The translations under genes and the position numbers were made by a program. Shown piece after piece: positions 1 through 6,073 of a stretch of DNA of 20,933 nt (position 1 is the stretch's first letter; each line of letters starts with the position of its first letter). The notes below the pieces were generated by a model. The model made no database searches. It saw only the letters and a list, made by a program, of their open reading frames with translations, and was not told the origin of the DNA. The DNA lies in NCBI GenBank assembly GCA_049794535.1, contig JBARCX010000268.1, positions 1-20,933 of the forward strand, given 5' to 3'. This DNA is from JBARCX01 sp049794535. Its GTDB lineage: Bacteria > Pseudomonadota > Gammaproteobacteria > Xanthomonadales > Rhodanobacteraceae.

Positions 1-216
1 CAACAGAACGGCGACGAAAGTGCGCGTAGCCAAACCTTGGGGCAGATTCAGGCCTTCAACCAGGACTATCCCGAGATCAAGATCGGAATGGCCAATTTGC
101 GAGAGTCATTGAAGACACGAGCCATACGCTCGGCCAACACCGAGAACGGCGTGATGCTTAATCGGAAGATTGCTGGTCGCGTGCGGGATGACGTGGGATC
201 GATGGCCCAACAGTAG
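1..216 (+). CDS. C-terminal fragment of a phage/mobile-element protein (runs off the left edge)
   Basis: An open frame runs from base 1 to a TAG at 214-216, giving 71 residues of the end of a longer protein. The visible part is hydrophilic and charged. It contains QIQAFNQDYPEIKIGMANL, then LRESLKTRA and RKIAGRVRDD. An 'I..FN...P...I....L..S...R' layout resembles the C-termini of very large phage polyvalent (PLxRFG-type) proteins; this is remembered family resemblance, not a search result. It sits next to the tmRNA 3' end, a common integration site, which fits an integrated prophage or island. It has no start in the window. Its last 59 bp overlap a convergent small ORF. Real coding is fairly likely; the family assignment is weak. 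Confidence 0.5.
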   Translation, partial: QQNGDESARSQTLGQIQAFNQDYPEIKIGMANLRESLKTRAIRSANTENGVMLNRKIAGRVRDDVGSMAQQ

Positions 217-412
217 CCGGCTTCATCCGCAGCTGGCGCTTGAACGCAACGATGATGCGATGGCGCTCTGTGCACCAGTCGCACGTCGGCTGGGGCGCGT
301 AGGGGTGCAGGTCTACATAGACGTCTCCGTGCGCTCCACAGGCCGGGCACGTCGCCGTAGTGAGTAAGGCAACGGATTCGGCAGTGAGCTGGAATTGGTT
401 GGTCATCGGCAT
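158..412 (-). CDS. Hypothetical small protein with two CxxC pairs (zinc-ribbon-like)
   Basis: An 84-residue ORF with CPAC at residues 22-25 and CDWC at 44-47, a spacing typical of small zinc ribbons. Basic residues follow (RHRIIVAFKRQLR). I do not recognise the family. There is no clear Shine-Dalgarno before the ATG at 412 or the alternative ATG at 406. Its 3' end overlaps the end of the rightward ORF by 59 bp, tail to tail. Small zinc-binding proteins of this kind are common in phages and islands, which matches the setting beside the tmRNA gene. It could be a chance ORF in GC-rich DNA; the paired cysteines are the main argument for it. Another ORF on the same strand (66-350) overlaps it and looks less protein-like. 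Confidence 0.35.
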   Translation of the reverse strand: MPMTNQFQLTAESVALLTTATCPACGAHGDVYVDLHPYAPQPTCDWCTERHRIIVAFKRQLRMKPATVGPSIPRHPARDQQSSD

Positions 413-520
413 GCCGGCACGCTAGCGAGTTGCCGTCTCATAGTACGAAATCAGCCATTATTTCGAGTAGGCCTTGCGCGCGATTGAACTCTGGACAAGA
501 GGTGCGTTTGACGTGGAAAA

Positions 521-562
521 GCACACCAAAAGCACACCAAATGCACACCAAATGCACACCAA
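521..562. repeat. Four tandem 11-bp repeats, candidate integrase arm-type sites
   Basis: GCACACCAAA occurs at 521-530, 532-541 and 543-552, with a shortened copy GCACACCAA at 554-562. Copies start every 11 bp, about one helical turn, so all would face the same side of the DNA. On the other strand the motif reads TTTGGTGTGC. Iterated short repeats near the end of an integrated element are typical of tyrosine-recombinase arm sites. The role is inferred from position, 68 bp from the tmRNA 3' end. Confidence 0.5.
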
Positions 563-588
563 TATAGACCCTTCCAGACCGGTCCAAT

Positions 589-624
589 AAAAAAGCACCT
601 AAGTGAATCAATCACTTAGGTGCT
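589..624 (-). terminator. Intrinsic terminator of the tmRNA gene
   Basis: On the minus strand AGCACCTAAGTG (624-613) pairs perfectly with CACTTAGGTGCT (605-594), a 12-bp stem with a 7-nt loop, followed by a U run (594-589). It begins five bases after the encoded CCA of the tmRNA. If an element has integrated in the ssrA 3' end, this terminator may be supplied by the element. Confidence 0.85.
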
Positions 625-629
625 GTTAT

Positions 630-982
<353 letters not shown>

Positions 983-1005
983 GGGGAAAGCTTACTAGCG
1001 TTACA

Positions 1006-1011
1006 AGTATA
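1006..1011 (-). promoter_or_regulatory. Candidate -10 element for ssrA
   Basis: TATACT lies on the minus strand 23 bases upstream of the mature tmRNA 5' end. That is compatible with a short 5' leader removed by RNase P. No good -35 is evident at the right distance, so the call is tentative. Confidence 0.35.
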
Positions 1012-1029
1012 TACGTTGTGAGCGGTAGA

Positions 1030-1099
1030 AACGAGTTGAGAGGAGTGAGAAACGGGTAGCTCTAAGCCTTTGCTGGTTTCTCGCCTCTCTCCACTCGTT
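1030..1099 (-). terminator. Long imperfect hairpin between smpB and ssrA
   Basis: Two 24-bp arms (1030-1053 and 1076-1099) are inverted copies with about four mismatches, some becoming G-U pairs in RNA, around a 22-nt loop. The hairpin begins one base after the smpB stop codon. On the minus strand it is followed only by UUUC, so it may work as a weak terminator, an RNA-processing site or a 3'-end stabiliser. Confidence 0.5.
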
Positions 1100-1100
1100 C

Positions 1101-1589
1101 CTATGTGCGATTGTGAGAGTTCATGGTGCGTTGTTTCTCGCGCTGCCAATCGCGCTCTTTCTCGGTGTTGCGCTTGTCGTGCTCCTGTTTGCCGCGGGCA
1201 ACACCGATCTCGACCTTGACCTTGTTGCCTTTCCAGTACATCGCGGTGGGTACGAGGGTGTAACCCTTGCGCTCGATGGCGCCGATGAGGTGATCGATCT
1301 CGTGCTTGTGCAGGAGCAGCTTGCGCGTGCGGCGATCTTCGGCGATGACGTGGGTGGAGGCGCTGATCAGCGGGGGGATGGAAGCCCCGAACAGGAAGAT
1401 TTCACCATTCCTGACGATGGCGTAGCTTTCCGTGAAATTGATGCGACCGGCACGCAGGGCTTTCAGCTCCCAGCCTTGCAGCGCGATGCCGGCTTCGTAG
1501 CGCTGGTCGATGTGATATTCGTGGCGTGCGCGTTTGTTCAGCGCGATGGTACCGCCGCCTTGTTTTTCCTTGTCCTTCGCTTTTGCCAT
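1101..1589 (-). CDS. smpB: SsrA-binding protein SmpB
   Basis: SmpB binds tmRNA and delivers it to the A site of stalled ribosomes. The 162-residue product has a typical length. It shows the beta-barrel hallmarks NKRARHEYHI near residue 18, YEAGIALQGWELKALRAG, NFTESYA and SIPPL. A basic C-terminal tail (about residues 130-162, rich in K and R) is the part that enters the decoding centre. The start MAKAKDKEKQGGG fits the family. It lies upstream of ssrA on the same strand, so the two trans-translation factors are neighbours. ratA is divergent, with its start 83 bp away. Assignment is secure. Confidence 0.97.
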   Translation of the reverse strand: MAKAKDKEKQGGGTIALNKRARHEYHIDQRYEAGIALQGWELKALRAGRINFTESYAIVRNGEIFLFGASIPPLISASTHVIAEDRRTRKLLLHKHEIDHLIGAIERKGYTLVPTAMYWKGNKVKVEIGVARGKQEHDKRNTEKERDWQREKQRTMNSHNRT

Positions 1590-1671
1590 GTCCGCTAAAC
1601 TTCAGGCCTGTTGCCTTGTGCAGGCTAGACCGCACATGGGCCTGACCTGGAATGATTTTGAAGAGGCTACC

Positions 1672-2103
1672 GTGATCGAAATTCGCCGCAGCGCCCTGGT
1701 GAGGTATACCCCGGCGCAAATGTTCGATCTGGTCAATGATGTGGAAGCATACCCAAAGCGCTTCCCCTGGTGTGCCGGTGCCGAAGTGCTTGAGCGTGGT
1801 GACAACATGCTGGTGGCACGGCTGGATCTCAAGTTTGCCGGTTTCCACCACAGCTTTACTACCCGCAATACCACCGATTACCCACATCGTTTGCAGGTGA
1901 GCTTGGTCGATGGGCCGTTCCGCAGCCTGGATGGTGTGTGGGAATTCATTGCGTTGGGCGATGCGGGTTGCAAAATCGCTTTTGCGCTGGACTTTGACTA
2001 CGCCAGCCGATTGGGCGGGGCGGCACTCAAGCTTGGCTTCCAAGGGTTGGCCAGCCGCATGGTGGACGATTTCTGCCACGAGGCCGAGCGCGCTTATGGC
2101 TGA
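1672..2103 (+). CDS. ratA: RatA-type START/cyclase-fold ribosome-association protein
   Basis: The family is a SRPBCC/START-like (coenzyme Q-binding COQ10-like) fold. E. coli RatA was reported to bind the 50S subunit and impair 70S formation, and eukaryotic and Caulobacter relatives are linked to ubiquinone. Family landmarks are VRYTPAQMFDLVNDVEAYPKRFPWC near the N-terminus, FTTRNT, VDGPFRSLDGVWEF and the C-terminal helix. I chose GTG at 1672, preceded by GAGG five bases upstream, which gives 143 residues as usual for the family. The longer frame from 1534 reads back through the divergent smpB gene and is rejected. Its last 8 bp overlap rnfH, so translation is probably coupled. Confidence 0.9.
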   Translation: MIEIRRSALVRYTPAQMFDLVNDVEAYPKRFPWCAGAEVLERGDNMLVARLDLKFAGFHHSFTTRNTTDYPHRLQVSLVDGPFRSLDGVWEFIALGDAGCKIAFALDFDYASRLGGAALKLGFQGLASRMVDDFCHEAERAYG

Positions 2104-2377
2104 GCGTATAACCGTGGAAGTGGTGTTCGCCGGTGCAGAAGAGTCTGTGCGGCACCGCGTTGAGCTGGCGGCCGGTAGCACGGTGATGCAGGCGATTGAT
2201 GCTTCCGCTATCGCAGCAGAGTTGCAGGGGGATGCAATTGACCCGGCGCGATTGGGAATCTTTTCGCGCCGAGTGAGCCCGGGTGAGGTGCTACGCGATG
2301 GCGACCGGGTAGAGATCTACCGGTCGCTCACGCTCGATCCGAAAGAGGCGCGCCGTAAGCGCGCCGGTAAAGATTAA
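2096..2377 (+). CDS. rnfH: RnfH family (RatB-like) ubiquitin-fold protein
   Basis: A 93-residue protein of the RnfH/UPF0125 family, a small beta-grasp fold. Its role is poorly defined: it is named from nitrogen-fixation clusters, and the E. coli member pairs with RatA. Visible hallmarks are ITVEVVFA at the start, STVMQAIDAS, the LGIFSRRV segment, LRDGDRVEIYRSLTLDPKEARRKRA near the end, and a basic tail. The ATG at 2096 lies inside the end of ratA and overlaps it by 8 bp. Stop codons of rnfH and the convergent bamE are separated by only 4 bp, with no clear terminator between. The family is clear; cellular function is not. Confidence 0.92.
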   Translation: MAERITVEVVFAGAEESVRHRVELAAGSTVMQAIDASAIAAELQGDAIDPARLGIFSRRVSPGEVLRDGDRVEIYRSLTLDPKEARRKRAGKD

Positions 2378-2381
2378 CGAC

Positions 2382-2879
2382 TTAGTGCTGCGAGTCCGAC
2401 GACGAGCCCGGATCGGGGACGTTGGGGCTGTTGGTGGCGTCAACACCCACGCTGGGCTTGTCGCTCGAGGTGCTCTTGTCACCCTGGGTTTCATTGACCG
2501 GATAGCCGGTCTTGTACTTGCTGTTGTCCTTCAGCAATTGCTGGGACGACTGCGCGAACAAGCTACCTTCCGTACGAACCAGTGTGTCGTTATTGAAGTA
2601 GAGGCTCATCGTTGTGCTGTTCATCGGGCCACCACGGTGCGCGTAGGTGGTGACGTAGTCCCAACGATCCTGGTTGAACGGCGTGGCTACAGAGGGCGTA
2701 CCCAGCAGCAACAGCACCTGACGCTTGGTCAGGCCAGGCTTCAGCTGATCGGCGGCTTTTTGGTCGACTGTCTTGTCGAACAGGTTGCCCTGCCGCACGT
2801 CGGGGGTATACACGAGGCGACAGCTAGCCAACGAAAGGGCCAGCATGGCGAAACCCAGCGTGCGAATCAGCTTTTGCAT
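2382..2879 (-). CDS. bamE: Outer membrane assembly lipoprotein BamE (SmpA/OmlA)
   Basis: BamE is a lipoprotein of the BAM complex that inserts beta-barrel proteins into the outer membrane. The 165-residue precursor has a lipoprotein signal with charged MQKLIRTL, a hydrophobic stretch and lipobox LASC, so Cys20 would be lipidated. The SmpA/OmlA core is clear: DQLKPGLTKRQVLLLLGTP, then DRWDYV and LYFNNDTL. The C-terminal 40 or so residues are Ser/Asp/Pro-rich and look disordered, an extension compared with the short enterobacterial protein. It is divergent from fur, an arrangement also found in Pseudomonas and Xanthomonas. It converges with rnfH. Confidence 0.95.
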   Translation of the reverse strand: MQKLIRTLGFAMLALSLASCRLVYTPDVRQGNLFDKTVDQKAADQLKPGLTKRQVLLLLGTPSVATPFNQDRWDYVTTYAHRGGPMNSTTMSLYFNNDTLVRTEGSLFAQSSQQLLKDNSKYKTGYPVNETQGDKSTSSDKPSVGVDATNSPNVPDPGSSSDSQH

Positions 2880-2910
2880 GCGTATTACGTCCGGATCGTG
2901 AAGGTGTTGG

Positions 2911-2920
2911 ATGATACACT
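2911..2920 (+). promoter_or_regulatory. Overlapping divergent -10 elements between bamE and fur
   Basis: The sequence ATGATACACT reads as an extended -10 (TGATACACT) toward fur. On the other strand it reads as TATCAT toward bamE. Neither has an obvious -35. I see no convincing Fur box in the 76-bp gap. Tentative. Confidence 0.3.
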
Positions 2921-2955
2921 AACGGCTTGACCGCACCGTGTACCTGGAGCTTGCG

Positions 2956-3372
2956 ATGGAACAGGAAACCCAAGAATTGCGTCGGGTCGGCCTGAAGGTC
3001 ACACATCCGCGCACTCGTATCTTGCAGATCTTCGAGGAGGATGGGGTTCGCCATCTCACCGCCGAAGACGTTTACAAGAAGCTGCTTGCGCATCAGGAAG
3101 ACATTGGCCTGGCTACCGTGTACCGCGTGCTGACCCAGTTCGAAACGGCTGGCATCCTCGTTAAGCATAATTTCGAGGGCGGGCAGGCCGTTTATGAACT
3201 CGATCGTGGTCAGCATCACGATCACATGATCGATGTGGACAGCGGAAAAGTGATCGAGTTCGTGAGTGAGGAGATCGAGCGCCTTCAGCACGAGATCGCT
3301 GCACGCCATGGCTACGTGATCGAGGACCACAGCCTGGTGCTGTACGTCCGCCCGAAATCCCGCGCGAAGTAA
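2956..3372 (+). CDS. fur: Ferric uptake regulator Fur (cysteine-free variant)
   Basis: Fur is a dimeric metal-responsive repressor of iron uptake genes. The 138-residue protein has the winged-helix DNA-binding domain (about residues 1-83; THPRTRIL, LTAEDVYKKL, IGLATVYRVLTQFETAGI). The metal-binding dimer domain begins with HHDHMI at residues 87-92. The structural zinc CxxC found in E. coli Fur right after this motif is replaced by D93 and S96. The protein contains no cysteine at all, as I recall for Pseudomonas-type Fur proteins. I chose ATG 2956, with GGAG six bases upstream; a GTG at 2938 would add six residues. bamE is divergent. It ends before a hairpin at 3398-3421. Confidence 0.96.
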   Translation: MEQETQELRRVGLKVTHPRTRILQIFEEDGVRHLTAEDVYKKLLAHQEDIGLATVYRVLTQFETAGILVKHNFEGGQAVYELDRGQHHDHMIDVDSGKVIEFVSEEIERLQHEIAARHGYVIEDHSLVLYVRPKSRAK

Positions 3373-3397
3373 GCGGCACTAACCTTTGATGTCTTTA

Positions 3398-3421
3398 TGC
3401 CTGGCGGCGTTTGCGCTGCCG
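3398..3421 (+). terminator. Hairpin after fur, without a U run
   Basis: CCTGGCGGCG (3398-3407) and CGCTGCCGGG (3412-3421) form a 10-bp stem with two G-U pairs and a UUUG loop, 26 bases after the fur stop. No T run follows, so termination would be inefficient or Rho-dependent. Confidence 0.35.
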
Positions 3422-3497
3422 GGCTAGGCAATTACGGTTGCGGGTAGCCAGAGCTGTTGCATGGTCTAGCTGTCGTGTGGTCTAGAAGAGCGCCCAT

Positions 3498-3537
3498 AAA
3501 AAAAGCCGCGGGAGGACTCCTGTCCGCCCAACGGCTT
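3498..3537 (-). terminator. Intrinsic terminator of the candidate RNA / kinase transcript
   Basis: On the minus strand AAGCCG (3537-3532) pairs with CGGCTT (3508-3503). Inner pairs GGG/CCC and GGAC/GTCC close an AGGA loop, and seven Us follow (3504-3498). Its left arm overlaps the alternative CAACGG/CCGTTG hairpin (3529-3545), so the two folds are mutually exclusive. Confidence 0.75.
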
Positions 3538-3695
3538 ATCCGTTGTCATCCGATGCTGTTGGAGGGTGCGAGTTGCTCGCGAGACCCGACAGACATCGTT
3601 GACTTCGGCGGAACGGCATCCTGCCGTTCTTCGGGTCCACCGTCCCCACGGTTGACCCGGCACACCATCTTGCGATGGCGGCTCCCCCACATCGA
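3498..3695 (-). ncRNA. Candidate structured small RNA or structured 3' region (leftward)
   Basis: The gap between fur and the kinase gene has no credible ORF but is packed with stable hairpins on the minus strand. They are CCATC/GATGG with a GCAA loop (3678-3665), a GGGTC stem enclosing ACCGT-GGGG-ACGGT (3658-3633), an 8-bp stem with loop GGA (3629-3611), GGGT enclosing GCGAG-CAA-CTCGC (3587-3564), and CAACGG/CCGTTG (3545-3529). The series ends in an intrinsic terminator with seven Us. AGCCGC (3683-3678) could also pair with GCGGCT (3509-3504), closing the whole molecule. Eight GGA triplets fall on this strand, several in or beside loops, including CAGGATG. This resembles a CsrA/RsmA-titrating RNA, but no promoter or GacA site was found. 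It could also be the 3' UTR of the kinase mRNA. Confidence 0.45.
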
Positions 3696-3765
3696 TAGAT
3701 CAATCCTAACGAAGACTTTACAGAGCGGGTATCGGAAAATTTCCTAGTTACTGTGTCACGGCGCA

Positions 3766-5367
3766 CTAGATTCGCGACAAAGGCGTGTTGCTGCGCAACA
3801 AAATGCGCAAATGAACACCTTGCCGGTCGGGGCGCAGCCGAAACAGGCCGCCCAGCGAAGTCACGCGGTCGCGCATGCCTTGTAAGCCACGACCACCGCG
3901 GGGGACGCGCTCGGGCAGGCCCACACCGTTGTCGCGAATATCCATCAACGCTAACGCGGTGCCTTGGCGTTCGCCGATACGTAGACGCAGCCGAAATTCG
4001 CTGGCTTCGGCATGTTTGACCGCGTTGGTCGCGCTTTCCTGTGCCAGGCGGTAGATCGCGGTGCGGATGTCCTCTTCGAGCAGGCGTGGATCACCGTGCA
4101 GGTCGGTGTAATAGGTAATGCCGGCCGCATTCAACAGGTCGCGAATCGGGCCTTCGTCTAGCGCGCGCAACAGGCCGAATTCGTCCAATACCGCGGGTCG
4201 CAGATCGTCCAGCAGGCGATGCAGGGCGCGACGCATGTGGCCGAGGATGCCGTTGATAGAGGTGCTGATATCTTCCATCCCCGCTTGTTTTAAGCGGGTT
4301 TGTGCCAGCTTTACGTGCGTCTGAATGGCGGTGAGGTTCTGGCCCAGTTCGTCATGCAGTTCTGCCGCCATATGTCGGCGCTGATTTTCCTCAACCTGCA
4401 AATTGCCACGTGCAGCATCACGCAGCTGCCGGGCAAGGTGGTCAAGCCGTCGATTCACTGCCGCCAAGTGGACGTTCTGCTCGGCGACACGTTCGCTGCT
4501 ACGACGCAGCGCATCGGTCGCCGAACCGAGCATCAGTGCGCCGGTGCCAGCAACAGCGAGGAACAGGTGGGCAGAGGCCGTCGGTGTCGAATGGGTCAGC
4601 ATGTGGTCGACCACCGCCATGCCCAGGCTGGAGGTCAACATAGCCAGACTTGCGCCGCGCCAGCCGTGGCGGAACGCGAAGAACAGCACCGGAGCCAGTG
4701 ACAACACGCGCGCGAATTCTCGCTGCGGCTCGTCTTGTTCGGTCAGCACAAGCAGGATCACCAGCGCGGGTAGCATGACCAGCAAGCCATCCATCAGCAG
4801 GTTGGATAGCACGCGTCGTGATGGACGGGCGCGCCACATCATGATCAGCGGCGGGGTTACCAGCAGCACGCCGACGTAGTTGCCGAGTAGATCCTGCCCC
4901 AGTGCGCGCAACAGAAGGTTTGACGATGGCTCTGAGTGAACCAGCGCCAGCAACACGGCATCTGCAGCCGTCGCTGCCAACACAGTGAACGCCGCAGACA
5001 GCAGCAAGCGAGACACTTCTTCGGGATCGCGCAGGCTAGGGCGTAGGTTGGCCCGACGGAGTATCCATAGGCAGGTAGCCACGACTAAGGGTTGTGGCAG
5101 GTCGCCAATGAGATAGCCGAGCCAGCCAAACGGGAACCCATGTAGCCAGTCAAACAAGCCGGCGACGATCAGTTCGCCACCTAGCAGCCAGCCCCAATAG
5201 CGTATGGGAGCGAGTAGCAGTACGCCGAAGCGCAGGCCAAAAGGCAGCATCCAGTAGGGTTGGGCGGTTGGCCAGAGAAGTGACCAAAGCAGGGCATAGC
5301 CAAGCCCAAGCAGTGGGCCGTAGGCGAATGATGGAATCGTTCTTGATGACATGGGCGGATGGTACAT
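3766..5367 (-). CDS. MASE1-domain sensor histidine kinase (HisKA_3/HATPase)
   Basis: A membrane sensor kinase of the NarX/UhpB/DesK class. From the chosen ATG (5367) it has 533 residues. The N-terminal half is a MASE1-like sensor of about eight membrane segments. A linker and coiled region (RRSSERVAEQNVHLAAVNRR) follows. The dimerisation/phosphoacceptor motif AAELHDELGQ has His338. The HATPase domain shows the N box (QESATNAVKHA), DNGVG and GRGLQGMRDR. I chose 5367 because AGGGG lies seven bases upstream; ATG 5352 is an alternative, and a start at 5472 would read into the divergent regulator gene. Its partner is almost certainly that regulator. The stimulus cannot be read from sequence. Confidence 0.92.
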   Translation of the reverse strand: MYHPPMSSRTIPSFAYGPLLGLGYALLWSLLWPTAQPYWMLPFGLRFGVLLLAPIRYWGWLLGGELIVAGLFDWLHGFPFGWLGYLIGDLPQPLVVATCLWILRRANLRPSLRDPEEVSRLLLSAAFTVLAATAADAVLLALVHSEPSSNLLLRALGQDLLGNYVGVLLVTPPLIMMWRARPSRRVLSNLLMDGLLVMLPALVILLVLTEQDEPQREFARVLSLAPVLFFAFRHGWRGASLAMLTSSLGMAVVDHMLTHSTPTASAHLFLAVAGTGALMLGSATDALRRSSERVAEQNVHLAAVNRRLDHLARQLRDAARGNLQVEENQRRHMAAELHDELGQNLTAIQTHVKLAQTRLKQAGMEDISTSINGILGHMRRALHRLLDDLRPAVLDEFGLLRALDEGPIRDLLNAAGITYYTDLHGDPRLLEEDIRTAIYRLAQESATNAVKHAEASEFRLRLRIGERQGTALALMDIRDNGVGLPERVPRGGRGLQGMRDRVTSLGGLFRLRPDRQGVHLRILLRSNTPLSRI

Positions 5368-5410
5368 GCGGCCGCCCCTAGCGATGCGGCGGACTGATAG
5401 AGTGCAAGGC

Positions 5411-6046
5411 ATGTACAGCATCGTTCTGGTCGACGACCACGCCATAGTTCGCGAAGGCTTCAAACGGCTCATTGAGATGGAGTCGGATCTTGAGGTGATC
5501 GCCGAATGCCGCAGCGCGGATGACGCGGTGGAGGCGATCAGTCAGCGTAAGCCTGACCTGGTGGCGTTGGATCTGTCGCTGCCCGACGGTAGCGGTTTGC
5601 CGCTGATTGAACATCTGCGCAGCGTGGCCGCTGAGACGCGCATCGTGGTGTTGAGCATGCACGATGGCGAACCCTACGTATCCGAAGCACTGCGCCGTGG
5701 CGCTAGCGGCTATGTCACCAAAGGGGTGGCGCCCGAGGAGTTGGTCGCAGGTCTGCGTGCGGTGATGCAGGGCGAGCAGTTTCTGAGTTCGGACTTGCGG
5801 CAACGGCGTGCCGAGCGCCCCAATCAGACACTCGATCCGATTGATCGTCTTACGGCGCGCGAGCACGAGGTCTTCCTGTTGCTGGCGGCCGGGCGGGCGC
5901 CCAAACAGGTGGCGGCGGAGCTGGGTATCGGTCAGAAAACCGTCTACATCCACCGCGCCAGCTTGATGGGCAAGCTGGGCGCGGGTTCGGAATTGGATCT
6001 GTATCGGATGGCGAGCGAGCGCGGGCTGTTGTCCGGGCGCGGCTGA
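5411..6046 (+). CDS. NarL/FixJ-family response regulator
   Basis: The 211-residue protein has a receiver domain (about residues 1-118) with acidic pocket D8-D9, phosphoacceptor Asp54 in ALDLSLPDG, and the conserved Lys in GYVTKGV. A LuxR-type HTH follows (about 145-205; LTAREHEVFLLLAAGRAPKQVA, then QKTVYIHRASLMGKLG). It is expected to bind DNA as a dimer after phosphorylation by the divergent kinase. ATG 5411 starts the canonical MYSIVLVDDH; a longer frame from 5351 adds an unlikely 20 residues. The ribosome-binding site is weak (AAGG close to the ATG). It converges with recN, 27 bp away, without an obvious terminator. Targets are unknown; the local pair and the candidate RNA are possibilities only. 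Confidence 0.92.
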   Translation: MYSIVLVDDHAIVREGFKRLIEMESDLEVIAECRSADDAVEAISQRKPDLVALDLSLPDGSGLPLIEHLRSVAAETRIVVLSMHDGEPYVSEALRRGASGYVTKGVAPEELVAGLRAVMQGEQFLSSDLRQRRAERPNQTLDPIDRLTAREHEVFLLLAAGRAPKQVAAELGIGQKTVYIHRASLMGKLGAGSELDLYRMASERGLLSGRG

Positions 6047-6073
6047 TCGGCGCAGTGATCGGCGGGCCTGTGA

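Noticed and set aside
521..562. CRISPR array
   Set aside because: Units of 11 bp with no spacers and no cas genes; these are iterons.
1113..1598. Open frame of 161 codons on the + strand
   Set aside because: Antisense to smpB, which is a clear family member; the predicted protein is low-complexity Val/Ala/Leu typical of mirror frames.
1534..1671. Upstream extension of ratA
   Set aside because: It reads back through smpB; GTG 1672 has a GAGG site and gives the family length.
3498..3700. 6S RNA, 4.5S RNA or RNase P RNA in the fur-kinase gap
   Set aside because: No conserved cores of RNase P or 4.5S RNA were seen, and a row of small hairpins does not fit the rod-like 6S fold; left as an unassigned candidate.
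5368..5472. Longer kinase N-terminus starting at 5472
   Set aside because: It would overlap the response regulator start and adds an Arg/Ser-rich stretch unlike the family; ATG 5367 has a good ribosome-binding site.
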